Source of the DNA: Acetatifactor sp.
GTDB taxonomy: Bacteria > Bacillota > Clostridia > Lachnospirales > Lachnospiraceae
Direction: 5' to 3'
NCBI GenBank assembly: GCA_016290775.1
Contig: JAEEVF010000002.1
Location: 124,001 to 188,000 of the forward strand
DNA: 64,000 nt
The first letter of the stretch is position 1. The number at the start of each line of letters is the position of its first letter. The notes under the pieces are model-generated. The model saw only the letters and a list, made by a program, of their open reading frames with translations. It had not been told where the DNA came from and searched no databases. Made by a program: the position numbers and the translations under genes. Below are positions 35,083-43,398 of this stretch, piece after piece.

Positions 35083-36597
35083 ATGAACAGATTGACTTAT
35101 AAGAATGTATTTTCTAAATATGAGACCTCTTTTTCTCATAAGCTTTCTCAAAAAGCATATTCAACATATAAGTCTGCTCGCCTTTTCTTTTCCAAAAGGT
35201 ATCCTTTGAAAGATCATGAAAGATTTATGCTTGAAGATCATTATCTTCCAGGAGACGAAAATGTCGCTCCTATGCCGAAGGGCTTTGACTATTCAACCCG
35301 GCAGGATGTTGAAGGAAAAGTCGAACTAAAATACGTGGATTTCTTCGATTATCTTCCTAAAGAAGATGCCGAATCGTTCAAAAAGACGCTTCGAAGATTC
35401 GCACTCTCTAATAGAGTACCGAAGTTTTCATCTTTTCGTACAAGAGAAGATGATGACCGCGTAGACAATATGGGGCGATATATTGATGGGCGTGCTTTTT
35501 CAAATTTACACGATATAGCTTTTTCTCATAATGACTATTTGGAAAAATATGCACCACAGATTAACGTTTCCATCCACAATTTGTCAGCATCTTTTTTGAT
35601 CGTAAAGTACAGAGTATACATATCCGATGCTTTTAATGAAGAATTACAAGAGATATATACAAGAGAGTATCATCCAACTTCAGATGTATCACGGCGGTTT
35701 AATACTCCATGGTATAAACCCTGGAAATTTGGCAGATCAATGCATCGGAGTAATGACGAACGGTATAAGGCTGTTTACCTAAAGTTGTCAGAACTCAAAT
35801 GGGCAATATATGAAGAACTAAAGAAGTACACAAAGGTATACTTCTCGGATGTTGGAATGTTTCCTCCCGTATTTGCGACATACCATACTAATATCAGACC
35901 TTCTTCCGACCGAAAGAAACTTGATTTTTGGTATAGTATTGGGCTTGATTATAACCCCGACTATTCGCAACCATACAACCTGTGTGTAGGTTGGGATGGA
36001 AAAATAGGTAAAAATGAAGGTTTGTGCCTATCCGCGTTTTGCGGTGGAGATTATAAAAGCGGAAACTTTCTGCCTGGAATAGCCGAATACGATTGCGCCG
36101 AAATATATTGCGTTTATATGGTGGCAAGTACAATTAGGCGCATTGCCGAGCGTGATATTGCAACATGCAATAAAAAGATCAGCAAAGCCATTCGAAAATC
36201 AGGTTCTGCGAAATTGTTGAAAGTCAGAGCTAATGTCGAAAAGAAGCTATACTACAGTTATAGATTTTTGAGCGAGTTTTCGGGAGAATCAATTGATCTG
36301 AATGACGCTTCAAGTTTCCGTAACCCAACGATAAAAGATGGTTCGCTAACAAATCTGTATTTGAGCGGAATTGCAGATCGCATATTGGAAACTAAACAGC
36401 AAATTGATACAATCCTTCATTTGTTAAATGATTCCGCAGAATACCAAACTGAAAAGTCGAATATGGCTTTGCAGTGGTTTATGATGGTTGTTACAGTCTT
36501 GTCTCTTGTAGTAGCAGTCATTGCCTTAACAGGATTTCATATTAATTTACCTGACTTTTGGATTAGGATTACCGAGTTTTTCAAAAATCTCTTTTAA
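35083..36597 (+). CDS. Unknown defence-island protein with C-terminal membrane helix
   Basis: 504 residues from ATG 35083 (GTG 35074 is possible), 13 bases after hsdMS. It is AT-rich compared with the hsd genes. The N-terminal 440 residues are soluble with many Tyr, Arg and Lys. Segments such as KKLDFWYSIGLDYNPDYSQPYNLCVGWDGKIGKNEG look like folded beta sheet. The end is one strong membrane helix (WFMMVVTVLSLVVAVIALTGF) and a short tail. I know no family for it. Soluble sensor plus membrane tail in a defence island fits an abortive-infection effector, but this is inference. Confidence 0.6.
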   Translation: MNRLTYKNVFSKYETSFSHKLSQKAYSTYKSARLFFSKRYPLKDHERFMLEDHYLPGDENVAPMPKGFDYSTRQDVEGKVELKYVDFFDYLPKEDAESFKKTLRRFALSNRVPKFSSFRTREDDDRVDNMGRYIDGRAFSNLHDIAFSHNDYLEKYAPQINVSIHNLSASFLIVKYRVYISDAFNEELQEIYTREYHPTSDVSRRFNTPWYKPWKFGRSMHRSNDERYKAVYLKLSELKWAIYEELKKYTKVYFSDVGMFPPVFATYHTNIRPSSDRKKLDFWYSIGLDYNPDYSQPYNLCVGWDGKIGKNEGLCLSAFCGGDYKSGNFLPGIAEYDCAEIYCVYMVASTIRRIAERDIATCNKKISKAIRKSGSAKLLKVRANVEKKLYYSYRFLSEFSGESIDLNDASSFRNPTIKDGSLTNLYLSGIADRILETKQQIDTILHLLNDSAEYQTEKSNMALQWFMMVVTVLSLVVAVIALTGFHINLPDFWIRITEFFKNLF

Positions 36598-36659
36598 CCA
36601 CGAAAGGGAAATGTCTTGTAAAGATGACTTTTCTATTTTTGTAAAGCGTCAAAAAACGC

Positions 36660-36830
36660 GCAGCTCGCACTTGTGCGTTCTCTGGGTTTGGGATGTGTTC
36701 CCAACGAGCCGGTGCAGAAATTGGCGCAGGTCCGGATCTGTACACTGCTTGCCAGGTACTGACATCCATCCGGACACTGCTCGTCAATTTGCAAAACCTG
36801 TATGGGTAGGCCCTGCTTGCCAAGTAATAA
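36660..36830 (+). ncRNA. Candidate structured RNA upstream of the HNH-DGQHR gene
   Basis: The 278-base gap (36598-36875) is more GC-rich than its flanks and has several inverted repeats: CGCAC/GTGCG (36666-36677), TTGGGA/TCCCAA (36688-36704) and GTCCGGAT/ATCCGGAC (36730-36775, loop 30). CTGCTTGCCAGGTA at 36745 recurs as CTGCTTGCCAAGTA at 36813. No credible gene occupies it. It could be a regulatory leader or a stand-alone RNA of the neighbouring module; decayed coding sequence is the alternative. Confidence 0.35.
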
Positions 36831-36875
36831 ACTAAAAAAGATAATCGATAACAAGCAAATAAAGGAGTCAAACAA

Positions 36876-38474
36876 ATGGGTAATTCGAAGTATTTAGATG
36901 GGCTTACTGCAGATGAGTATAAAGCATTAACTAAAAAACTTTGGACAATCCAGAACCATAAGTGCTTCATTTGTGGGGAGGAAATTGATCTCGATTTAAA
37001 CCCAACGAATATTGACCATATAAAGCCATTGGTGACTGGCGGAAAAGATGATGAATCCAATTTTGCGCTTGCCCATGAGAATTGCAACAAGTCAAAACAA
37101 GATGCAGACCTTGTTGTGGCAAGGGCCATGGCTAAACTATCAAAAATTATAAAAGGAGCAGAAGACAAGCATGAAACGCCCTCATTAAAACATGTTTTGG
37201 CGTCAAATGGAGGTTCACAGTTTTGTTTCACGTATAAGATTGTGAACGACAAGCTTTCTTATGCTTTCTCACAGACCGGTGATGACACAATTAGAACCTC
37301 CGAGATTTTCTATGATAAACTGTCCAAAGAAAAAACTGCTTTTATCCAAGTGCCGTTACAATACTTGTACCATGATGAAATCATTAACCCGAGAGGGATT
37401 AACAGCTCAATAGGCCTATTGATAAAAGAGTTTCACAAAGGGAATCCTCAGCTTCACATCAGCCTTGCTAGATTGGATGAAAATAAAATTAAGATATTTG
37501 ATGGACAGCATAAAGCGGTAGCACAAATAATGCTTGGAACAAAGGAGCTGATTGTTAGACTTTTTCTGGATACAGACGTTGACCGAATGATTGAAACTAA
37601 CACAACTGCAGGCAGTAAACTAAAGCAGATTGCATTTGATAAGTCTATCGTACGGCAGCTTCACGATACTTTGTATTCGGAACGAATCAAGAAATATCAA
37701 ACTGATCATAATTTGGATGAGGATGATTTTAGCTTTTCCGAAGCTAATCTCGTTGACCATTTCAAAGGCGAACGCGGAAGCATTCGTACTTACATTATTA
37801 ACAGTCAAAAGAATCTGATTACAAAGAATTCAGATAACAAGCTACAATCGTATATCAATTTTGAGGGACGAGGATCTGAACTGCCGTTATCATACTCAAC
37901 TTTTGAAAAGACATTATTATCAAGGTTTATTAACGCCAAGACAATACTAAGTACTCCACTTGATTTCAGAGCTGATGAAGGTTTAAATCCACGTATTTTA
38001 GAAAAAGAGCAGTTGGTCCAGTTATGTAATATTCTGGCGGAAGAATTGCTGATTGGCAGATATAGTACTGAAACTGGTACATATCGTATTGAGAATAAGG
38101 TTGCCGAAGGAAAAGATAAGGATATTACCGATGATCATTTGGCAGCCTACCGTATTTTCAAAGAAGAAATCATGTACAACTGGATTCAGTACATTGAATT
38201 ACTTATCAAGAATTTTTTCAGTATGACAGGTGAACTTTATAATGACCAGAATTTGTTCCAGATCAAATTCCCGGATCAGCTTTGGACAAATATCCGGTCA
38301 TTTGTCAGAAATCTTAGAGATCTGCCATTGTGGAAGGACAGATCTATGGCTTCTACAGTATTCGGCGGAAAGCAGGTGTATGACTACTGGAATACTGCAT
38401 TCCGTACTGGAAAGACTCCAGACGGAACGCTGGTTCTGAGCAAACCGATTAATGTTGTTGATATGATCAAATAA
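36876..38474 (+). CDS. HNH endonuclease fused to a DGQHR-like domain
   Basis: 532 residues. HNH zinc finger at 30-70: CFIC (C30, C33), IDH (D47, H48), N62 and HENC (H67, C70). From about residue 110 comes a larger domain with QVPLQYLYHDEIINPRGI and IKIFDGQHKAVAQIML (D209-H212). That DGQH sits where DndB and DpdB proteins of phosphorothioate and deazaguanine DNA-modification systems carry DGQHR; here Lys replaces Arg. AAAGGAG precedes the ATG. I infer a nuclease whose DGQH domain senses nucleotides or modified DNA. It is AT-rich and forms a pair with the next gene. Confidence 0.8.
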   Translation: MGNSKYLDGLTADEYKALTKKLWTIQNHKCFICGEEIDLDLNPTNIDHIKPLVTGGKDDESNFALAHENCNKSKQDADLVVARAMAKLSKIIKGAEDKHETPSLKHVLASNGGSQFCFTYKIVNDKLSYAFSQTGDDTIRTSEIFYDKLSKEKTAFIQVPLQYLYHDEIINPRGINSSIGLLIKEFHKGNPQLHISLARLDENKIKIFDGQHKAVAQIMLGTKELIVRLFLDTDVDRMIETNTTAGSKLKQIAFDKSIVRQLHDTLYSERIKKYQTDHNLDEDDFSFSEANLVDHFKGERGSIRTYIINSQKNLITKNSDNKLQSYINFEGRGSELPLSYSTFEKTLLSRFINAKTILSTPLDFRADEGLNPRILEKEQLVQLCNILAEELLIGRYSTETGTYRIENKVAEGKDKDITDDHLAAYRIFKEEIMYNWIQYIELLIKNFFSMTGELYNDQNLFQIKFPDQLWTNIRSFVRNLRDLPLWKDRSMASTVFGGKQVYDYWNTAFRTGKTPDGTLVLSKPINVVDMIK

Positions 38475-38499
38475 TAGATAGTGAAAAACGAGATGCAGT

Positions 38500-39018
38500 A
38501 TGATTCTGGATGGTTATTGGAAATTAGAGCTTCATCGATATACCTTGCAGCTTCGCTTCTGGAGTTCCTTGTGTAAATGGACCGGCTCCTTCGCTGAGCA
38601 TCAGGTCAACAAGTATCTTCTGTATTCTGCAGCGATTATCAGAAAATTGATTGAAGACGAAGTTGATGCGAAAAAAGAGTTACAGAACTCGGGGTATGGG
38701 ATGCCGGAACTGGCGTTGCTTCATTATGAATTGCCTGCGACGGAATATCCATTTGATGGTGATAAGGATTTTATTCTTCATAAAGTTGTCGCAGATAACT
38801 ATAATGCAGAAAGCCGAAACGTAACAGTAGAGGCCAGGACCATATGCAATTCCATTATCCACTCATATGTATGGAATCTTGCGTATAGTGAAGGGAAAAA
38901 AGGAGCAGCAGGCCTTTTGACAGCGTCTGACAGAGAAAAAGATAAGAAACTGTATTTCGTCACAATAAGTGATTGGATCGATTACATCAATTACTGTAAA
39001 GAAAAGTGCAATGTTTGA
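38500..39018 (+). CDS. Unknown partner protein of the HNH-DGQHR gene
   Basis: 172 residues, 25 bases after the HNH gene, same strand and composition. It is soluble and mostly helical, with KWTGSFAEHQVNKYLLYSAAIIRKLIEDE, ARTICNSIIHSYVWNLAY and ISDWIDYINYCKEK. No known domain is recognised. The ribosome site is poor, so translation may depend on the upstream gene. Constant pairing would support a two-component module. Confidence 0.55.
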   Translation: MILDGYWKLELHRYTLQLRFWSSLCKWTGSFAEHQVNKYLLYSAAIIRKLIEDEVDAKKELQNSGYGMPELALLHYELPATEYPFDGDKDFILHKVVADNYNAESRNVTVEARTICNSIIHSYVWNLAYSEGKKGAAGLLTASDREKDKKLYFVTISDWIDYINYCKEKCNV

Positions 39019-39063
39019 TTACGGCTTTATCTGAAACTATGATGGAGAAAAGGAGAACCATCT

Positions 39064-40413
39064 ATGGCAGAATCTCAAAACATCGAATATAAGGAATCCT
39101 GGCGCGACGAATACCTGAAATGGGTATGCGGCTTTGCCAATGCCCAAGGCGGCAAGATCTATATCGGCTGTGATGATAACGGGAATGTTGTTGGAATAAA
39201 CAATTCCAAAAAGCTTTTGGAAGATATTCCCAATAAGGTTCGCGACGCTATGGGAATTATAGTCGGAGTGAATCTTTTGGCCGAGGACGGCAAAGAGTAT
39301 ATCGAGATTGATGTGCCTTCATATCCTGTCGGGATCTCCTGCAAAGGGGTATATCATTACCGCAGCGGGAGTACAAAACAGGTTCTGACCGGCCCAGCGT
39401 TGGAAGCATTCCTGCTGAGAAAGCATGGGGCAACCTGGGATAATTCTCCGATGCCGGCATTTACCATGAATGATGTCGATGATAATGTTGTCGCTGTATT
39501 TAAGAAGCTTGCCGCGAAGAAAGGGCGCATTGATTCGAGCCTGTTGGATGAACCGAAGGAAGTTTTGCTGGATCGGCTTCATCTTGTGAACGGCAATTAT
39601 CTGACCAATGCAGCAATGCTTCTGTTCAGCAAAGACCCGGAAAGATATCAGCTCGGAGCTTTCCTGAAGATCGGTTATTTCGAAACAGACGCAGATCTTC
39701 TTTATCAGGATGAGATACACGGGTCTCTTTTGGAGCAGGTGGATAAGGCAATCGAGCTGATTTATCTGAAGTATATGCGCGCAAAGATATCCTATGAAGG
39801 GATACAGCGGATCGAGCGCTATTTTGTACCGGAGGCGGCTCTCCGTGAGGCATTGTTGAATGCCGTCTGCCACAAACAGTACCAGTCCGGCGTCCCGATC
39901 CAGATCAGCGTATATGAAGACAGATTGTATGTTGGAAACATCGGAAGTCTGCCGGAGGATTGGACGCTTGAAAAGCTTATGAACAAACATACTTCAAAGC
40001 CTTACAACCCGAATATTGCCTATGTTTTTTATCTCGCCGGATTTATTGAAAGCTGGGGACGTGGTGTTGAAAAGATATGTAACGCTCTTAGAGCTGAAAA
40101 CTTACCGATGCCGGAATACACCGTGAATCCCGGAGATATCATGATCAAATTCACAGGACCGGAAGATCGAATAATCAGGGTGACTGATAAGGTGAATGAA
40201 AAGGTGAACGAAAGGGTGAACGTTCACGTTAATGAACGGCAAAGAGAATTGCTTTCCTACCTTGTTCAAGATCCCGGATATACCGTATCCCAGTTGTCGG
40301 AAAAGATGCAGGTCAGCAGAAAAACGATTGCCGGATATTTGAAAACGCTGAAGGATAAGGGAATCATCGAGCGTATCGGTTCTGCAAGAAATGGACATTG
40401 GGAGATTAATTAG
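39064..40413 (+). CDS. AlbA_2 / HATPase / winged-helix regulator-like protein
   Basis: 449 residues. The N-terminal QNIEYKESWRDEYLKWVCGFANAQGGKIYIGCDDNGNVVGI is an AlbA_2 (Schlafen-type) domain. The middle PEAALREALLNAVCHKQYQSG, VYEDRLYVGNIGSLP and ESWGRGVEKIC is the HATPase_c_4-like ATP-binding domain. A repetitive linker (VNEKVNERVNVHVNE) leads to a winged helix VSQLSEKMQVSRKTIAGYLKTLKDKGIIERIGS. Such proteins are common in mobile islands and are called ATP-dependent regulators or putative defence proteins. AAAGGAG precedes the ATG. Confidence 0.85.
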   Translation: MAESQNIEYKESWRDEYLKWVCGFANAQGGKIYIGCDDNGNVVGINNSKKLLEDIPNKVRDAMGIIVGVNLLAEDGKEYIEIDVPSYPVGISCKGVYHYRSGSTKQVLTGPALEAFLLRKHGATWDNSPMPAFTMNDVDDNVVAVFKKLAAKKGRIDSSLLDEPKEVLLDRLHLVNGNYLTNAAMLLFSKDPERYQLGAFLKIGYFETDADLLYQDEIHGSLLEQVDKAIELIYLKYMRAKISYEGIQRIERYFVPEAALREALLNAVCHKQYQSGVPIQISVYEDRLYVGNIGSLPEDWTLEKLMNKHTSKPYNPNIAYVFYLAGFIESWGRGVEKICNALRAENLPMPEYTVNPGDIMIKFTGPEDRIIRVTDKVNEKVNERVNVHVNERQRELLSYLVQDPGYTVSQLSEKMQVSRKTIAGYLKTLKDKGIIERIGSARNGHWEIN

Positions 40414-40489
40414 ACCAGTTATTAACCTTTCGGTTGGTGATTTAATTGGCGTTTAATGATTGTCTTGCTATTAATTGGAAACCATATGT

Positions 40490-40575
40490 GTTGGAAGAGT
40501 AATCTAAAGGATAAGGAAATCATCGATTGAGTCGGGACGACAAAAAAGGCCATTGGGATATATGTGATAACAGAG
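40490..40575 (+). pseudogene. Remnant of the 3' end of a second AlbA_2-type gene
   Basis: GGATAAGGAAATCATCGA and GGCCATTGGGATAT match the end of the preceding gene (40351-40405) in order and spacing with substitutions, including an in-frame TGA. It looks like the leftover of a related gene after recombination or tandem duplication. Confidence 0.6.
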
Positions 40576-40653
40576 TAGTCTGGATAATTAAGTGATTAGG
40601 AATGAAAGGGGATATGCTGTAAGTGGTTATCACTACATCATAAAACTATAATT

Positions 40654-40983
40654 ATGCCAAATTCTATTTATTTATATGATACTGCAGGCAGATGGATTGC
40701 TTTCAGAATTGGGAAATATTTATTTAATACTAACGGTGAATGGATCGGTTGGTTCCCGTGGGAAGGTATTGCAGTTGATACGGATGGCGCCTATTTAGGA
40801 TCCATATATTTGAATAATAGGCTTCTCGTTGATTTGAATATTCATTCCCTTCCATACCCAGGCTACCCAGGGTATCCAGGGTATCCAGGGTATCCAGGTT
40901 ATCCGGGCTTTGCTGGGTATTGTGGCTATATACCATATACTGCTGATGTTAGTGAAGAAAAGCTAAGCGGAGGTGTAAAATGA
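40654..40983 (+). CDS. Beta-flower-like small protein with a GYP repeat tail
   Basis: 109 residues. Four similar strands, IYLYDTAGRWIAFRIGKYLFN, TNGEWIGWFPWEGIAV, DTDGAYLGSIYLN and NNRLLVDL, resemble the small domain I know as the 4-fold beta flower. The C-terminal 35 residues are (PGY)n from a 9-bp repeat. No ribosome site is visible. Its stop overlaps the next start (ATGATGA), so the two are translationally coupled. It likely binds or regulates the HEPN protein. Confidence 0.6.
   Translation: MPNSIYLYDTAGRWIAFRIGKYLFNTNGEWIGWFPWEGIAVDTDGAYLGSIYLNNRLLVDLNIHSLPYPGYPGYPGYPGYPGYPGFAGYCGYIPYTADVSEEKLSGGVK
40855..40917. repeat. 9-bp TATCCAGGG repeat in the beta-flower-like gene
   Basis: About seven units of TATCCAGGG and variants, encoding Tyr-Pro-Gly repeats. 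Units can be gained or lost without a frameshift. Confidence 0.85.
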
Positions 40984-41660
40984 TGACAATCCGCGCGGAG
41001 GAGAGTCAAAAGATTCTTGATACGCTTAAACAAAACATAGAGTCGTTCAGAATACTACTTGAAACGATAGATGATGATATTACTTGGCAGAACATACTTC
41101 GATCTATGCTATTGTTTGCCTGCTTTGGAATCGACGCCATTGTAAAACAATTAATTAATGAGGCACTTAGTCTTGTCATAGAGAGAGAAATAGGTGCACA
41201 GGAACAACTAAAAAAGTACACCTCAAGAGAATTGAAGAAAGATTCGGACTATACTCTCATAGCCGAACTCTTGACTGTAAAGGATAGCAGGAAATGGTTG
41301 ATAGAAAGATTAAAGGGGGAACTTTCATTTAATAGTTTACAAAGCGCTGATCAGTTATATAAGGTCGCTTCGTATTTTAATATAAGCACCGAAAAGTTGG
41401 TAGATAAAGATAATAGAGCAATACTTAAAGATGCTTTTCAAACGAGAAATATAATAGTTCATCAGATGGATATTGATTTGGCTAATAATACAGTTAACAG
41501 GCATGAGCTTGAAGAAATCAATGCCTTTGTGCAAACGATTTATATGGTGGCGAATAATTTTATTATGGAAGTGAACAATATTTTATGCAAACCTGTTACA
41601 GATGATTATGCCCCATTGTTTTCTTTTGAAAATGGCGTCCTTTCTATACGAAGTGATTAA
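40980..41660 (+). CDS. HEPN-domain protein (RiboL-PSP-HEPN-like)
   Basis: 226 residues. The helical core FACFGIDAIVKQLINEALSLVIE is followed by TRNIIVHQMDID, which gives R156-x4-H161, the catalytic motif of HEPN ribonucleases. Layout and size fit the RiboL-PSP-HEPN group found in abortive-infection and toxin modules. GGAGGTG precedes the ATG; it overlaps the beta-flower gene. I infer an RNase toxin whose neighbour is the activator or antitoxin. It is the last cargo gene before the right end of the island. Confidence 0.8.
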   Translation: MMTIRAEESQKILDTLKQNIESFRILLETIDDDITWQNILRSMLLFACFGIDAIVKQLINEALSLVIEREIGAQEQLKKYTSRELKKDSDYTLIAELLTVKDSRKWLIERLKGELSFNSLQSADQLYKVASYFNISTEKLVDKDNRAILKDAFQTRNIIVHQMDIDLANNTVNRHELEEINAFVQTIYMVANNFIMEVNNILCKPVTDDYAPLFSFENGVLSIRSD

Positions 41661-41693
41661 TAGCAGGTACTCATTTTGATAAAAGTGATTAAC

Positions 41694-41711
41694 TGACAAC
41701 GTTTTGACAAC
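41694..41711 (+). other. Right arm-type integrase sites
   Basis: TGACAAC at 41694-41700 and 41705-41711, 11 bp apart as at the left end. The 332-base gap 41661-41992 holds these sites, a TGCTTAG half-operator (41787), attR and the displaced guaA terminator; no gene is seen in it. Confidence 0.75.
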
Positions 41712-41812
41712 ACCCCGTCAGATAGCCCCTGTTTTTAGGCTAATCAGAATACCTGGGATACTGTAGTCGAAGAAACTAATCAAATATGCTTAGTAAAAGC
41801 GCCCCAAGAGTC

Positions 41813-41824
41813 GAGTGGGAATAA
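41813..41824 (+). other. attR, right 12-bp core
   Basis: GAGTGGGAATAA, identical to 26316-26327. The sequence after it (ATCACAAAACCCC and a terminator) is what must originally have followed guaA. Confidence 0.88.
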
Positions 41825-41834
41825 ATCACAAAAC

Positions 41835-41877
41835 CCCTGCAAGCCGTTGTAAAATACGGTTTGCAGGGATTTTTTTC
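41835..41877 (+). terminator. Original guaA terminator, displaced by the island
   Basis: CCCTGCAAGCCG (41835-41846) pairs with CGGTTTGCAGGG (41857-41868), then seven T. It lies 10 bases after the attR core, the right distance for the terminator of the uninterrupted guaA. Confidence 0.85.
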
Positions 41878-41992
41878 TTTTTCTTTCCGCGCTTTTTGGA
41901 TTCTTTCTCATAGAGGGCCGTCTCTTAGACGGTGTCCCTCGGTATTGAAAAGAACCACCCCATGATCGCTTATGGGCTTTGGAGCTGAACCG

Positions 41993-42367
41993 CTATTTCA
42001 AACTTAGACTGACGAGCATGCAGACAATTGCCATCAGGGAGAGAAAGGTTGCCGTGCCAATCTCTATTAGGAGCTCCTCTTTTTGAATGCGCTCCAGCTC
42101 TGCCTTTTGAAATTCCTCGTCCCCTTCCGCATGAAACTCTGGTTTATTAACCTTGGAGAAAAGTGTCGCTACGAAAGTTAGTAGTGGCAGGGCGACGCCA
42201 AGCAGGGCACCAGCCTTATGACCATAGGTGCCGCTTCCTACGTGAAATATCTTGGTATTTCGAAAGACTGCCGGCATGGCGAGCCAGATTAGAAAGCTAA
42301 TGAGTATGCCAATGAGAATGATACTATTTCGGACTCTTTTTAAGGTCTTTATGGACGGCTTCTTCAT
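41993..42367 (-). CDS. Small membrane protein of a MerR cassette (copy 1)
   Basis: 124 residues, three hydrophobic segments (about 14-32, 50-67, 102-121). MKKPSIKTLKRVRNSI, GILISFLIWLAMPAVFRNTKIFHVGSG and GALLGVALPL align with the protein at 49814 along its length. A charged EEFQKAELERIQKEE loop faces the cytoplasm. AAAGGG precedes the ATG. It follows the MerR gene by 22 bases on the same strand, so both are under the MerR-type promoter at 43192. Function unknown; a membrane or drug response is inferred from the MerR link. Confidence 0.75.
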   Translation of the reverse strand: MKKPSIKTLKRVRNSIILIGILISFLIWLAMPAVFRNTKIFHVGSGTYGHKAGALLGVALPLLTFVATLFSKVNKPEFHAEGDEEFQKAELERIQKEELLIEIGTATFLSLMAIVCMLVSLSLK

Positions 42368-42389
42368 AGATTTCCCTTTCTACATCATG

Positions 42390-43148
42390 TCAATTTGTTA
42401 CGTATTCAAACCATAAACCGTAAATCCGTTCCCCGTGAAAGACAAATTTTATTTGAATATTGATTTTTTCAAAATGCAAAACCTGATATAAAATGTTTTC
42501 CTGAGATGGGTCAGCCCAGGTTTTTCCATAGCGATGAAACTTACCTGCTCCCATCAGGAGATCCTCGCGGGCAGAGGTGAAAACCTCCTTCGGAAGGTAG
42601 GCCTGCATTTTCGGACTAAAAAAGGTACTGAGCTTCTCATAATCGTTTTTCAGAATATAGTTGGCGCAGGCTTTTGCTGTCTTTTTGTAGTCGAGCTCAT
42701 GAGCATCCAAAAGAGTCGTCAGATGCTTTGTAGCCATGCTCGCGTCAAGGTCCTCTCTCTTGTCATTTGGCAGGTCTGCCTCTAGGTCGCTCGGATTCCA
42801 GACGGTACCCAACATATCCTTTCCTTCTTCCAGTGCCGCAAGGGCTTTTTGCAACAATCGGATTTCTTCAAATTTCCCATGAATGGCTGCTTCCAATTCT
42901 TTTTCCCGAAAGCGCAGGATCTCCTCCAGAGGTTTCCCATCCTTTAGGCACTCTTGAATTTCCTTGATGGGAAGACTAAGGGCACGCAAGGTCAGAATGC
43001 TTTGCAGTGTCCGCAGGTCATCCTCGGTATATTGACGCCTGCCAGAGGCTGATGATTTCTGGCTCTGAATCAGGCCTTTTTTTTCATAAAAGCGAAGCGT
43101 GCTGGAAGTAATTCCGTAGCGCTTACACACCTTGTTAATGTCGATCAT
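42390..43148 (-). CDS. MerR-family regulator (cassette copy 1)
   Basis: 252 residues from ATG 43148 with AAGGGA upstream. The winged helix INKVCKRYGITSSTLRFYEKKGLIQSQKSS and a long coiled helix (about 70-115) are classical MerR. The C-terminal 120 residues (DAHELDYKKTAKACANYILKNDYEKLSTFFSPKMQAYLP) look like a small DUF3887-type cone fold that may bind a ligand. It is paralogous to the protein at 49070 over its full length. Confidence 0.9.
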   Translation of the reverse strand: MIDINKVCKRYGITSSTLRFYEKKGLIQSQKSSASGRRQYTEDDLRTLQSILTLRALSLPIKEIQECLKDGKPLEEILRFREKELEAAIHGKFEEIRLLQKALAALEEGKDMLGTVWNPSDLEADLPNDKREDLDASMATKHLTTLLDAHELDYKKTAKACANYILKNDYEKLSTFFSPKMQAYLPKEVFTSAREDLLMGAGKFHRYGKTWADPSQENILYQVLHFEKINIQIKFVFHGERIYGLWFEYVTN

Positions 43149-43191
43149 GATTTTTCCCTTTTGATTGCTATGATTTTTTATTGTTAATTTC

Positions 43192-43222
43192 ATTATACAA
43201 CTTGACGCGGCGTCAATGTCAA
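43192..43222 (-). promoter_or_regulatory. MerR-type promoter of cassette 1
   Basis: On the minus strand TTGACA (43217-43222), a 19-base spacer, TATAAT (43192-43197). The spacer begins with the palindrome TTGACGC-C-GCGTCAA. An overlong 19-bp spacer with a centred palindrome is the hallmark of MerR-activated promoters. Cassette 2 has the same palindrome. Confidence 0.9.
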
Positions 43223-43398
43223 GCGAATGCATAAGAATTCTATTGATATTTTGAATGGAAGGTTTATGATAGATTTAGTGAGAATTTTGAGGGTATGCGC
43301 TTGCATTTATATCCTTCGATAAGACTTTTATTCAATTAAGGAAAACTGAGGCGGGAAGATGAAGGGAAAGATTGATTTCAAAAATGAGTAAAACCCTC

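Larger units (their letters stand above)
26316..41824. mobile_element. 15.5-kb genomic island integrated in the 3' end of the short guaA
   Basis: Boundaries are the 12-bp perfect direct repeats GAGTGGGAATAA at 26316-26327 and 41813-41824; the first is the end of guaA including its stop, so the gene stays intact. Inside each end lies a pair of TGACAAC sites 11 bp apart. The content is a repressor, excisionase, tyrosine integrase, MobC-like and RepA_N-like proteins and a restriction/defence cargo. There is no relaxase, type IV secretion gene or phage structural gene, so I infer an integrative element that at best is mobilised by a helper. The guaA 3' end is a known hotspot for such islands. Confidence 0.9.

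Noticed and set aside
36598..36875. Retron or group II intron RNA
   Set aside because: No reverse transcriptase gene in or near the island and no conserved msr/msd or intron domain V could be recognised.
26316..41824. Prophage or self-transmissible conjugative element
   Set aside because: No capsid, tail, terminase, lysis, relaxase or type IV secretion genes were seen; only integrase, excisionase, MobC-like and RepA_N-like proteins are present.
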